A stretch of 32,428 nt of DNA from Gemmatimonadota bacterium (GCA_009692115.1 SHZU01000001.1:485598-518025); one strand, 5' to 3'. Counted from the stretch's first letter, positions 25,069-32,187 are shown. Program-made: numbers and translations. The notes: generated by a model not told the origin, from the letters alone.

Positions 25069-25857
25069 ATGCCATCGAAGTCCACCCTAACCGCCTTTCG
25101 GCGCCGGATCGTGGCCTGGTTCCAGAAGCACGGCCGAGACCTGCCGTGGCGCCAGACGAGAGACCCCTATCGGGTTCTGGTGTCCGAAATCATGCTCCAG
25201 CAGACCCAGGTCAGCCGGGTCGAGGGCTTCTACCACCGCTTCCTGGCGGAATACCCCGACCTCGGCACGTTGGCCGCAGCCACTCCGAGTATGGTGAGGG
25301 AAAGTTGGGAGGGACTCGGCTACTACCGCCGCGCCACCAACCTGCACCGGCTGGCCCAAACGGTCGTTACCGAGCGGGACGGGACCATCCCGAGCAACGT
25401 CGACCAACTGCGCGCGCTTCCAGGGGTCGGCCGGTACACCGCCGGAGCGGTGGCGAGCTTTGCCTTCGAACAAGCCGAACCCGCCGTCGACACCAACGTG
25501 GCCCGGGTCCTCAAACGAGCCTTTCACCCCCGAGCCGGCGCCACAGCCCGAGACCAACAAAAACTGTGGAGCACGGCTGCCGCCCTGGTTCCCCGCGCCG
25601 GCGCGACCGCCTGGGCCTTCAATCAAGGCCTCATGGAGCTCGGCGCCCTAGTATGCACCGCCCGCCAAGCCCACTGCCCAATCTGCCCCGTCAAACCCCT
25701 CTGCTCCACCGGCCGCCGAGTGCCGAGCGTCACGGCCTCCCCATCGCCCCGGCGTAAAGCGCCAGCAGGCCAAGCAACCCGGAAATCATCCCGAACCGGG
25801 CCTGCTTCTTCCGGAGCGCGTCGAACAACGCGGGCTGGGCCACCGGATCGACTCTGA
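25069..25857 (+). CDS. mutY: Adenine DNA glycosylase lacking the C-terminal domain
   Basis: The catalytic part is complete: WFQKHGRDLPWR, the catalytic Glu40 in SEIMLQQTQV (MutY-type QQTQ), EGLGYYRRA, the helix-hairpin-helix LPGVGRYTAGAV, the catalytic Asp141 in AVDTNVARVL and the iron-sulphur cysteines 196, 203, 206 and 212 (C-x6-C-x2-C-x5-C). MutY removes adenine paired with 8-oxoguanine. Usual MutY proteins have about 350 residues with a NUDIX-like C-terminal domain that recognises 8-oxoG. Here similarity ends at about residue 217, right where the 16-base dispersed repeat begins (25712). The remaining 45 residues are low-complexity and overlap the convergent gene at 25730-26185. It may be a truncated or a minimal MutY. 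ATG 25069 has only a C-run before it. Confidence 0.88.
   Translation: MPSKSTLTAFRRRIVAWFQKHGRDLPWRQTRDPYRVLVSEIMLQQTQVSRVEGFYHRFLAEYPDLGTLAAATPSMVRESWEGLGYYRRATNLHRLAQTVVTERDGTIPSNVDQLRALPGVGRYTAGAVASFAFEQAEPAVDTNVARVLKRAFHPRAGATARDQQKLWSTAAALVPRAGATAWAFNQGLMELGALVCTARQAHCPICPVKPLCSTGRRVPSVTASPSPRRKAPAGQATRKSSRTGPASSGARRTTRAGPPDRL
25712..25727 (+). repeat. Dispersed 16-base repeat, copy 2
   Basis: This is a perfect copy of the repeat at 886-901. It sits where mutY loses similarity to its family and three bases before the end of the convergent membrane-protein gene. Confidence 0.7.
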
Positions 25858-26185
25858 CGAGCTTGCCGGCGCCCGGCACCAGCACCAACAGGGTGATCAG
25901 CGCGGCCAGGAGGCCGGTGCCTTGCATCGCCATCAGCCAGTGGCTTACCCCGGCCAGCGTCGGGCCGCCGTACATCATGAGCGACAGCACCAGCCCCGAC
26001 ACGACCGCCAGCAGCGCGCCCGGCAGCACCAACGCCTGATAGATGGCCGCCAGCATCCGCATGGCGGTGCCGAGATTCTCGCGGGGCTCCCGCTTCGAGG
26101 CCAAGCCCACGAACATGGCGGAGAACCCGCCGCCTAACCACATGGTAAAGCCGGCCAGGTGGGCCAAAATCCAGAGATGTCTCAA
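25730..26185 (-). CDS. Four-helix membrane protein, unknown function
   Basis: The 151-residue membrane protein has about four helices: LWILAHLAGFTMWLGGGFSA, LVLPGALLAVVSGLVLSLMM, GTGLLAALITLLVLVPGAG and FGMISGLLGLLALYAGAM. A His in helix 1 and a Trp-Leu-Gly-Gly turn recall DUF2269- or CopD-like membrane proteins, but the assignment is weak. The start is TTG 26185, overlapping the upstream stop as TTGA, with GGAA about eight bases before it. It is the last gene of the leftward nadE operon. Its 3' end overlaps the tail of the mutY frame. Confidence 0.7.
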   Translation of the reverse strand: MRHLWILAHLAGFTMWLGGGFSAMFVGLASKREPRENLGTAMRMLAAIYQALVLPGALLAVVSGLVLSLMMYGGPTLAGVSHWLMAMQGTGLLAALITLLVLVPGAGKLVRVDPVAQPALFDALRKKQARFGMISGLLGLLALYAGAMGRP

Positions 26186-26607
26186 GGAATGATTCCGCTG
26201 AAGTCGGCCGCGTCGATCGGTTGCCGGCCCGCAATGCCGGCGTCGACCTCGTGCCAGTGAGTGATGTGTGCTTCGCTCAATTTCCAACACAAAAAGACCA
26301 ACCGGTCGTCCCGGAGCGCATAGAAGTCGACCAGGCCGTCTTCGAACCCTTTGAACTGGCACCCGACGGCTTCGAGTTCGAGCAGACCAGCGTTGATCCG
26401 GGCCGCCGCGTCGGTGACCCGGCCGCGGCTTAGAAGCAGATCGTCCGTTTCGCCGGTGTCGGCGCGACTCGCGGCCGCCAACACTTCGTACCCGGCCACC
26501 GCCTCCCGCCATCCCTCGTACTCAACCTTGAGATCGGCCAGAATCTTCCGCAGAAACGGGAGGGTCCGTTCGGCTTCGTCGACGGAATAGATTTTCAATT
26601 CGGCCAC
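26182..26607 (-). CDS. DUF2203 family protein
   Basis: The 141-residue soluble protein has features of DUF2203: KIYSVDEAERTLPFLRKIL at the start, a helical middle with RINAGLLELEAVGCQFKGFEDGLVDFYAL, and the C-terminal LCWKLSEAHITHWHEVDAG. The family has no established function. GTG 26607 is chosen because GGAGG stands seven bases upstream; ATG 26613 would be only one base from that site, and ATG 26646 has a weak one. The stop overlaps the TTG start of the next gene. It lies downstream of a truncated patatin gene in the nadE operon. Confidence 0.75.
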   Translation of the reverse strand: MAELKIYSVDEAERTLPFLRKILADLKVEYEGWREAVAGYEVLAAASRADTGETDDLLLSRGRVTDAAARINAGLLELEAVGCQFKGFEDGLVDFYALRDDRLVFLCWKLSEAHITHWHEVDAGIAGRQPIDAADFSGIIP

Positions 26608-26666
26608 CGTCATGCCTCCGGATCGGGGGGACCCACCCCCAATCATCGACCCGTCCAACCGGTCGG

Positions 26667-26906
26667 TCAAGCCGGGCGGCCCAGCGCGAGGCGGGCCACA
26701 TCGTCTTTCCGGATCCGGCTGAGCCGGCGGTGAACCTCGGCCACCGAGAGTCCGGCCGCGAGCCGCGCGGCAATGACCGCTCCCATCGAGGTCCCGACCA
26801 ACCGGGTCGGGATGATCCCATTTTGGGCCAGGACCTCGAGCGCCCCGAGATGGGCCGCCGCCTTGGCGCCGCCTCCCGAAAGCACCGCCGTCACCGCCTT
26901 CTTCAT
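26667..26906 (-). pseudogene. Truncated patatin-like phospholipase
   Basis: Only 79 residues remain: VTAVLSGGGAKAAAHLGALEVL, whose Gly-rich part forms the oxyanion hole (GGGAK), and LVGTSMGAVIAARLA, the GxSxG nucleophile elbow. It then continues to RIRKDDVARLALGRPA and stops. Patatin domains need roughly 200 more residues, including the DG[GA] motif that supplies the catalytic Asp, and no other frame downstream shows it; the DUF2203 gene begins there instead. ATG 26906 overlaps the thioesterase stop (TGATG), so it is still translated in the operon. The piece is probably inactive, unless another protein supplies the rest. Confidence 0.7.
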
Positions 26907-27364
26907 CAGGACCGGCGGGCCTCGTACTGGGCTTGGGCCGCCTGGTACCGGGCGTGTTCTTCCGCGGTTTCGGGGACCAGCCGGGGCACCCGGCACGACT
27001 TGTGGTTGCGGTCGATCGCTACGAACACCACCCGGGCGGTGTGGGTATGGACCCGGGCCCCGGTCGCGATGTTCTCGGAGTAGACCTGCACCGTGATCGA
27101 CATCGAACTATTGCCGACGAAGTCGACCGTGGCGAGGCAGGTGACCAGGGCCCCCACCGGGATGGCGTGGTGGAAGTCGAGCCGGTCGATCGACTTCGTG
27201 ACTGCGGGCCCCCCGGCATGGCGCATCGCGGCGACCGCGGCCGCTTGGTCGACCAAGGCCATCAAGTCGCCGCCGAAGAGGTCGCCGAGGACGTTTTGCA
27301 TGTGCGGCATGACGAAGGTGCTGATTTCGCCCTTCGAGAACGCCATTGGATGGGATTCCGGCAT
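26906..27364 (-). CDS. Acyl-CoA thioesterase (hotdog fold)
   Basis: The 152-residue hotdog-fold protein has the acyl-CoA hydrolase (YciA/BACH) pattern: MQNVLGDLFGGDLMALVDQAA, with the helix and active-site Asp region, SIDRLDFHHAIPVGALVTCL, then NSSMSITVQVYSEN and HTHTARVVFVAID. It hydrolyses acyl-CoA to free acid and CoA in the cytoplasm. The start is ATG 27364, directly after the nadE stop; ATG 27346 (MAFSKGE) is equally possible and has GGAA before it. The stop overlaps the patatin remnant. With the phospholipase remnant it hints at a past acyl-lipid theme in the operon. Confidence 0.88.
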   Translation of the reverse strand: MPESHPMAFSKGEISTFVMPHMQNVLGDLFGGDLMALVDQAAAVAAMRHAGGPAVTKSIDRLDFHHAIPVGALVTCLATVDFVGNSSMSITVQVYSENIATGARVHTHTARVVFVAIDRNHKSCRVPRLVPETAEEHARYQAAQAQYEARRS

Positions 27365-27366
27365 CG

Positions 27367-29121
27367 TCAGTAGTCCACCGGGCGAAGATAGAACTCGCCG
27401 ATGGCGGTGGGCGACAACATGGCCACCGTCGGAAGCTTTCGCTTCCAGTGGGTCGAGTCGAGCCGGCGCTTGACCGTGACCACTTCCGCGGCCGAGAAGC
27501 CCAGCTGCTCGATCGCTTCGCTCGAATATCCCGACAACACCCAGTGCAAGATCAGATCGGCCCGGGCGTAGCTGATCCCGAAATCGCCTTCGTCGGTCTG
27601 GCCGGCCACCAAGTCCGCGGTCGGCGCCTTGTCGACGATGGCGGCGGGAACGCCAAGATGGCGTGCCAAGGCCCAGACCTGGGTCTTGAAGAGATCGCCG
27701 ATCGGGTTGACCGGCGGCGAATCGTCGGCGTGCCAGGTGAAATACCCGAACAACCGTTCCGTCTTGTTGCCGGTGCCTAACGGGATTGCCCGGGTGGCCG
27801 CCGAGAGATCGAAGAGCGTGATCATCCGCATCCGGGCCATGATATTGCCAAGCCGGGCCGGCGGGGGCCGCTCGCCCAAGGCCGACGCCAGTCCGTCCAC
27901 ACCGGCCGTGATCTCAATCGTCCTCGATTGGATGCCGAGTGCCCCGATGACCAGGTCGGCGTGGGAGAGACTCTCCTGGCTCGACGACCGGTACGGCATC
28001 CGAACCGCGGTGACCTGTTCGGGTCCAAAGGCTTTGGCCGCGAGGTACGCCACCACCGCGCTGTCGACCCCGCCCGACAAGCCCAGCACCACCCGTTCGA
28101 AGCCGCGGCGTCGGGTCACCTCATCCTTCAGGAACTCGACCAGCCACCGCTCCGTGAGGTCGGGATCGATGGCCAGGGGGTCGTCCTGCCGGGGCGGCAT
28201 GGCCGGGCGGTCCGGGCGCCGGACGGGGTTGGCCGCCCCGGGCTCCGGCGCCGCGGCGAGCGACTCGAGCAGATGAGGCAGATGGGTTTCCAAGTCCGAG
28301 AGCAACGGTTCTTCCGCGCGGGCCCGGGTAATCTCGTCCAGGTCCAACGCGACCGACGTCACCGCTGCCTCGAAGATCGGAGCCCGGGCCAAGACCGCCC
28401 CGCGGGGATCAACCACCACCGACCCGCCCGGAAAGGCTTTGCCGCCTTCGAATCCCACCAAATGGGCCACCACGACAAACACCCCGTGCTCGGCCGCGAT
28501 CGATTGGGCCACCCGTTCCCAACGGAGGGTACTTTCGGGCCGGCCGTCTCCCTCAGCGCTTGGCTGGATGCCCCGAGCCGGGCTGGCGCTCAGAATGATG
28601 ATGACCTCTGCCCCATCGAGCGCGGCAATGGTCGGAACCAGCGAATGCCAGGCGTCCTCGCAGACCAGCACAGCGGCCCGACACGCCCCGAGGTCGAAGG
28701 CCTGGACCGAGCGCCCCGGCTCGACAAACCGCTCCTCGTCGAAGACCCCGTAAGTCGGAAGAAAGATCTTCCGGTGAACATGCTTGACCCCGGCCTCGGG
28801 GCCGCCGAGCCGGACGACCAGGGCGGAATTGTAGAGCCGAGTGTTCCAGATCTCGTAGAAACCGCAGACCAGATCGAGCGGCGGCAGGCCGGCGGCCAAG
28901 TGCTCCGCGGACAGGTCCGCGAAGAGCTGCTCGGCGCTGACGGCCAGCTCCTTGACGCCGCCCTCGACGAAGTAGCCCGTCAAGGCCGTCTCCGGGAGGA
29001 CCACCAGATCGGGCACCTCGGCTCCCGTGGCCAACTCCGCCAAGAGTTGGCCCACCTGGGCCAAGTTGGCGCGGTAGGCGGCCTTCCGGGGCCGAAATTG
29101 GGCGAGAGCAATCCGAAGCAT
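27367..29121 (-). CDS. nadE: Glutamine-dependent NAD+ synthetase
   Basis: The 584-residue two-domain enzyme makes NAD+ from nicotinic acid adenine dinucleotide, ATP and glutamine. The N-terminal nitrilase-type amidase has the Glu-Lys-Cys triad in VVLPETALTGYF, HVHRKIFLPTYGVF and LVCEDAWHSL. The C-terminal synthetase shows the PP-loop GLSGGVDSAVVAYL, GTGNKTERLFGYFTWHADDS, NPIGDLFKTQVWALA and PTADLVAGQTDEGDFG. All key elements are present. ATG 29121 is preceded by TACCTT seven bases away and no Shine-Dalgarno sequence. It heads a tight leftward operon of five genes. Confidence 0.95.
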   Translation of the reverse strand: MLRIALAQFRPRKAAYRANLAQVGQLLAELATGAEVPDLVVLPETALTGYFVEGGVKELAVSAEQLFADLSAEHLAAGLPPLDLVCGFYEIWNTRLYNSALVVRLGGPEAGVKHVHRKIFLPTYGVFDEERFVEPGRSVQAFDLGACRAAVLVCEDAWHSLVPTIAALDGAEVIIILSASPARGIQPSAEGDGRPESTLRWERVAQSIAAEHGVFVVVAHLVGFEGGKAFPGGSVVVDPRGAVLARAPIFEAAVTSVALDLDEITRARAEEPLLSDLETHLPHLLESLAAAPEPGAANPVRRPDRPAMPPRQDDPLAIDPDLTERWLVEFLKDEVTRRRGFERVVLGLSGGVDSAVVAYLAAKAFGPEQVTAVRMPYRSSSQESLSHADLVIGALGIQSRTIEITAGVDGLASALGERPPPARLGNIMARMRMITLFDLSAATRAIPLGTGNKTERLFGYFTWHADDSPPVNPIGDLFKTQVWALARHLGVPAAIVDKAPTADLVAGQTDEGDFGISYARADLILHWVLSGYSSEAIEQLGFSAAEVVTVKRRLDSTHWKRKLPTVAMLSPTAIGEFYLRPVDY

Positions 29122-29128
29122 GGCCGGT

Positions 29129-29134
29129 AAGGTA
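29129..29134 (-). promoter_or_regulatory. Candidate leaderless -10 element for nadE
   Basis: On the minus strand TACCTT is followed by seven bases (ACCGGCC) and ATG 29121. It lies in the 35-base gap shared with a divergent gene. Confidence 0.45.
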
Positions 29135-29144
29135 AGGTGGGCGC

Positions 29145-29150
29145 TAATCT
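29145..29150 (+). promoter_or_regulatory. Candidate leaderless -10 element for the phosphatase-like gene
   Basis: TAATCT is followed by six bases (TCAGGA) and ATG 29157. The AGGA directly touches the ATG, too close to serve as a ribosome site. Confidence 0.45.
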
Positions 29151-29156
29151 TCAGGA

Positions 29157-29621
29157 ATGACGAATCCACTCGACGCGCTCGCGGGCGTCGCCAACGCGGC
29201 GGCCCCCCTCCCCAACCTGGTGACCGGCGGCCAGCCATCGGAAGGACACCTCGAGGCGCTCAAGGCGGCCGGGGTGACTGTCATCCTCGACATCCGGGAT
29301 CCCATGGAGCCCCGCCCGTACGACGAGCCGGCGGCCACCCGGCGGTTGGGGTTGGAGTACATCAACATCCCGGTCACCGCCGATACCCTGGATGACCCCA
29401 CGCTGGAACGAATCCTCGAGGTGGTGCGCTCCAACGCGGGCCGGCCGCTCCTGTTTCATTGCGCCAGCGGGAATCGGGTCGGCGGGGCGCTGGTGCCGCA
29501 TTTCATCCTCGACCATGGGATGACCGAGGACGACGCGATTCAGGCCGCCATGCGGATTGGCCTTCGCGGCGCCGAGATCCTCGAATGGGGCCTCGACTAC
29601 GCCCGCCGGCACACCCCTTGA
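29157..29621 (+). CDS. Protein tyrosine phosphatase-like protein (DUF442/BLH-type)
   Basis: The 154-residue cytoplasmic protein has a dual-specificity-phosphatase-like fold: LVTGGQPSEGHLEALKAAG at the start (the GQP strand-turn of this family), VTVILDIRDPMEPR, then LEYINIPV and the active-site loop LLFHCASGNRVGGAL. The loop is Cys-x4-Arg (CASGNR), as in DUF442 and rhodanese-like proteins, not the Cys-x5-Arg of classical phosphatases. Substrate and activity are unknown. It is transcribed away from nadE from a shared 35-base gap, and a strong hairpin follows its stop. Confidence 0.8.
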   Translation: MTNPLDALAGVANAAAPLPNLVTGGQPSEGHLEALKAAGVTVILDIRDPMEPRPYDEPAATRRLGLEYINIPVTADTLDDPTLERILEVVRSNAGRPLLFHCASGNRVGGALVPHFILDHGMTEDDAIQAAMRIGLRGAEILEWGLDYARRHTP

Positions 29622-29627
29622 AACGTA

Positions 29628-29656
29628 AAGCGCCCCGGTAACCCACCGGGGCGCTT
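29628..29656. terminator. Hairpin between convergent genes
   Basis: An 11-base perfect stem (AAGCGCCCCGG / CCGGGGCGCTT) with a seven-base loop stands six bases after the phosphatase-like gene and 22 bases before the end of the DUF4384 gene. T-runs are weak on both strands; it could serve both. Confidence 0.65.
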
Positions 29657-29678
29657 CACTCCTTGAACTCGTCGCCGA

Positions 29679-31016
29679 TTAGGCGGGCGGACGCTCGCGG
29701 GGGCGTCGGGGCGCGTCGTTGTTCCGCGGTTGAGCCGGCGGCGGCGCGCTTTGCCTCGGGGGATCCACGCGCGGGGGTGGATTGTTCCGAGGACCGTCGT
29801 TGTTCCGGGGCCGGTCCTCGTTCCGGGGCCGCTCCCGAACTTCCGGTCGGCTCTCGCGCGGCTCCACTCGTCGGCCGTTGTCGTTCCCCCCATCGCTGGC
29901 CCGCCGAGCGGGCCGGTCGCCGAAATCCACCGGGCCCCGAGGAGTGCCCCGATCCCGTTCGACAATCGGTCCTCGATCTTCAACCGCGGGCGAACGGCGA
30001 CCGCGGGGCCGGCCGATATCAATGTTGGGCGCCACCCGGTCGCCGGACGGCCGGCCACCGAAGCCCCGATCGCCATCGGCCGGGCGACCACCGGGAGTCC
30101 GGGGTCGGTAGTCGATGACCGGACGGCGCCCACCGCCACCGATCGAGCCACCGCCCAACGATCCCGATCGGCCGGGAGCGGCGTTGCCGGTATTATCAGT
30201 GCCGCGCCGAACGATGGTGTAGCCCCGCGGACGGCCGGCCAGCACCGGATAGCGAGCCACGGACCCGCCATAGTAGCGGGGGTTCCGGTACCAATTGCGG
30301 CCCCAACTACCATATCCGCCGCCGTATCCGTTGTACCCGTAGTAACCGGAACCATAGCCGCCGTACCACCCGCCCACCGGGTAGGAGCGGCACCCGAACA
30401 GGCTCGGGCGATTCCAAGGATCGCAATAGTAGTCGTCGATGTAGCCGTAGGGCCGGGGATGCCACCAGTTGTTCGCCACCGTTACCGATCGGTAGCCGTA
30501 CACCCGGTAGTCCAGCACATCGTAGTCAAAGCCCCGGTTGGTGGAAATCCGTTGGAGCAGTTCGGTGATGTCGGATTCCGGATCGCTGGAGTTGTCGCCG
30601 ATCGAGATCCGATCGTAGTCCCAGTTGCCCCCAACCTCGATATCATCGAACCGGAACGGGTCGGCGGACACCGAGGCGTAGATCAGTCCGTCGCCGTCGC
30701 GACCCACCACAAAAGATTCCCGATCGCCGCGGCCCCGGACCTCGTAGCGCCGGCCCCCCCGCACCAAGTTGTCTTCGCGGGGATCGACCGGGAACAAGAC
30801 CCGGAGGCGGCCTTCGGTGTCATAGTTGAAAACCAGGAGGTAGCCGTCGTCGCGCGATTCGACCTGGACTTGGGCTCGCTCACCTTCGCGGAACTGACGG
30901 CTGTTGTTGATCCAGATTCGGATCGGAGGGGCCGCGGCATCGATTGAGGCCGAAGCCACCGGAATCGAATCGCCGCCGGTGAACAGCGCGCTGGCCAACC
31001 ATAGAACGGGCATCAT
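29679..31016 (-). CDS. Secreted DUF4384-domain protein with low-complexity tail
   Basis: The 445-residue protein begins with a signal peptide (MMPVLWLASALFTGGDSIPVASA, likely cut after ASA). Residues about 30-125 match DUF4384: IRIWINNSRQFREGERAQVQV, DDGYLLVFNYDTEGRLRVLFP, NLVRGGRRYEV. A Tyr/Gly-rich stretch (about 210-250) and a Pro/Arg/Asp/Asn-rich disordered tail of about 140 residues follow. GGAGG six bases before ATG 31016 fixes the start. The domain is found in surface or stress-linked proteins without a known reaction. The tail suggests binding to cell wall or other polymers; this is inference. Confidence 0.85.
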   Translation of the reverse strand: MMPVLWLASALFTGGDSIPVASASIDAAAPPIRIWINNSRQFREGERAQVQVESRDDGYLLVFNYDTEGRLRVLFPVDPREDNLVRGGRRYEVRGRGDRESFVVGRDGDGLIYASVSADPFRFDDIEVGGNWDYDRISIGDNSSDPESDITELLQRISTNRGFDYDVLDYRVYGYRSVTVANNWWHPRPYGYIDDYYCDPWNRPSLFGCRSYPVGGWYGGYGSGYYGYNGYGGGYGSWGRNWYRNPRYYGGSVARYPVLAGRPRGYTIVRRGTDNTGNAAPGRSGSLGGGSIGGGGRRPVIDYRPRTPGGRPADGDRGFGGRPSGDRVAPNIDIGRPRGRRSPAVEDRGPIVERDRGTPRGPVDFGDRPARRASDGGNDNGRRVEPRESRPEVRERPRNEDRPRNNDGPRNNPPPRVDPPRQSAPPPAQPRNNDAPRRPRERPPA

Positions 31017-31165
31017 GAGGAACCTCCGCGCAACGACTCGTGGGGCTTGGACACAATGACAGCTACCCAGCATATCGAGTTTCGTGCCATCCCGATCGAC
31101 GCGGCCAACCAACATGGCCACAACGACTTACAGTTTTCCAAACCGGACATTGCCCTGTCCTAGCC

Positions 31166-31196
31166 GGGTGACACCTGAACCCGCCAGGCGACACCC
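31166..31196. other. Interrupted hairpin between two leftward genes
   Basis: GGGTG/CACCC and CCTG/CAGG stems are separated by a three-base internal loop and topped by a seven-base loop. It has no T-run. It could slow transcription past the SnoaL-like gene or mark an operator of the DUF4384 gene. Confidence 0.3.
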
Positions 31197-31214
31197 CTAC
31201 CCCAATATCACGGT

Positions 31215-31586
31215 TTATCCGTTCCGGTGCCAATACATTCGCATTTCGGTGACCTTGTCCCCCTCGGACTCACAGAATAACGCCCCTCGGGCCTCCACCC
31301 ATTCACCGGTTCGGCGGCGGCGAAAGACCACTTTGAACTCGGTCGAGAACCAGGGCCCCGCCGTATGCAGCTCACCGGTGGTGACCGTGATCTCGGATTG
31401 GTTGTACGGGACGTCAGCCCAGTAGCGGCGGATGGCGTCCCGGCCGGTGTGGGGCGGGGCAAACGGAGTCTCGATGAAGACGGCATTGTCGCTGAAGACT
31501 GAGAGGATCTTGTCCAAATCGGCCTTGGACCAGCCTTTGGCGAAGGTGTCGATCAGCTCGCGAGGGCTTGGTTGGGGTTCGGTCAT
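31215..31586 (-). CDS. SnoaL/NTF2-like protein
   Basis: The 123-residue cone-shaped fold protein shows the typical NTF2-like order: helices PRELIDTFAKGWSKADLDKI, then LSVFSDNAVFIETPF, a GRDAIRRYWADVP helix, and the beta-sheet EFKVVFRRRRTGEW, GALFCESEGDKVTEMRMYWH. Such proteins bind or isomerise small molecules; the function here is unknown. ATG 31586 is preceded by TAATAT five bases away, with no Shine-Dalgarno sequence. The dispersed repeat lies directly upstream of that hexamer. A downstream gap of nearly 200 bases separates it from the DUF4384 gene. Confidence 0.82.
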   Translation of the reverse strand: MTEPQPSPRELIDTFAKGWSKADLDKILSVFSDNAVFIETPFAPPHTGRDAIRRYWADVPYNQSEITVTTGELHTAGPWFSTEFKVVFRRRRTGEWVEARGALFCESEGDKVTEMRMYWHRNG

Positions 31587-31591
31587 GGTGA

Positions 31592-31597
31592 ATATTA
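31592..31597 (-). promoter_or_regulatory. Candidate leaderless -10 element for the SnoaL-like gene
   Basis: On the minus strand TAATAT (four of six consensus bases) is followed by TCACC and ATG 31586. It lies one base from a dispersed-repeat copy. Confidence 0.5.
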
Positions 31598-31598
31598 G

Positions 31599-31633
31599 CT
31601 CGGCACTCGGCGGCTCGGCACTCGGCACTCGGC
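31599..31633 (-). repeat. Dispersed repeat, copy 3, with extra tandem units
   Basis: The 16-base unit is present inverted at 31599-31614. Its core GCCGAGT is repeated further, so CTCGGCACT occurs three times on the plus strand between 31599 and 31630. It separates the divergent SnoaL-like and DinB-like genes. Confidence 0.7.
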
Positions 31634-31650
31634 TCTTGGGGGGACACAGC

Positions 31651-32187
31651 ATGATTGAGAAGGGGCAGGTGGTTTTGATGTTGGGGGAGTCGGGGGGGGC
31701 GTTTACGGCGGCGTTTCGGGGGGTGACGGGGGGGCAGTTTCATTTCAAGCCGGCACCGGATCGGTGGTCGATTGCGGAGACGGCGGAGCATGTGACGGTG
31801 GCGGAGACGGGGTCGGGGAAGTTGATCCGGGGGAAGTTGGTTCGGGAGGCGACGGCGCCGGAGTTGTTGGCGCAGACGGTGGGGGCGGAGGAGCGGGTGG
31901 ATGGGCGGCTGGCCAAGCGGGATCAGCCGTTTCCGGCCCCGGACTTTGTCCTGCCGACGGGACGGTGGACCACGCCGGAGGAGATGATCGCGGTGTTCGA
32001 AGAGAGCCGGCAGGCGACGATCGACTTCATCAAGACGACGGAGCACGACTTGACGACTTTCGCGGTGCCGCATCCGGCGCTCGGGCCGTTGAACGGGCTT
32101 CAGTGGGGGTACTTCCTGGTCCGGCACTGCGTGCGGCACATCGAACAAATCGACGAGGTCAAGGCCGCGGCGGGGTACCCGAAGTAA
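31651..32187 (+). CDS. DinB-like (DUF664) family protein
   Basis: The 178-residue four-helix-bundle protein of the DinB/YfiT type has the expected first metal His in RWSIAETAEHVTVAE and the later pair in VRHCVRHIEQIDEV (His-x3-His), together a plausible three-His metal site. KPAPDRWSI and TTPEEMIAVFEESRQ are typical. Members include thiol-dependent transferases; the substrate is unknown. ATG 31651 follows a GGGGGGA run. Codons end mostly in G (GCG, GGG, TTG, ACG) rather than in C as in neighbouring genes, so the gene may have been acquired or inverted. The 3' end overlaps the leftward gene at the window edge by 29 bases. Confidence 0.82.
   Translation: MIEKGQVVLMLGESGGAFTAAFRGVTGGQFHFKPAPDRWSIAETAEHVTVAETGSGKLIRGKLVREATAPELLAQTVGAEERVDGRLAKRDQPFPAPDFVLPTGRWTTPEEMIAVFEESRQATIDFIKTTEHDLTTFAVPHPALGPLNGLQWGYFLVRHCVRHIEQIDEVKAAAGYPK

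Noticed and set aside
31599-31633. Short tandem repeats that might be a CRISPR remnant
   Set aside because: The units are 7-16 bases without regular unique spacers, and no cas genes are in the window.
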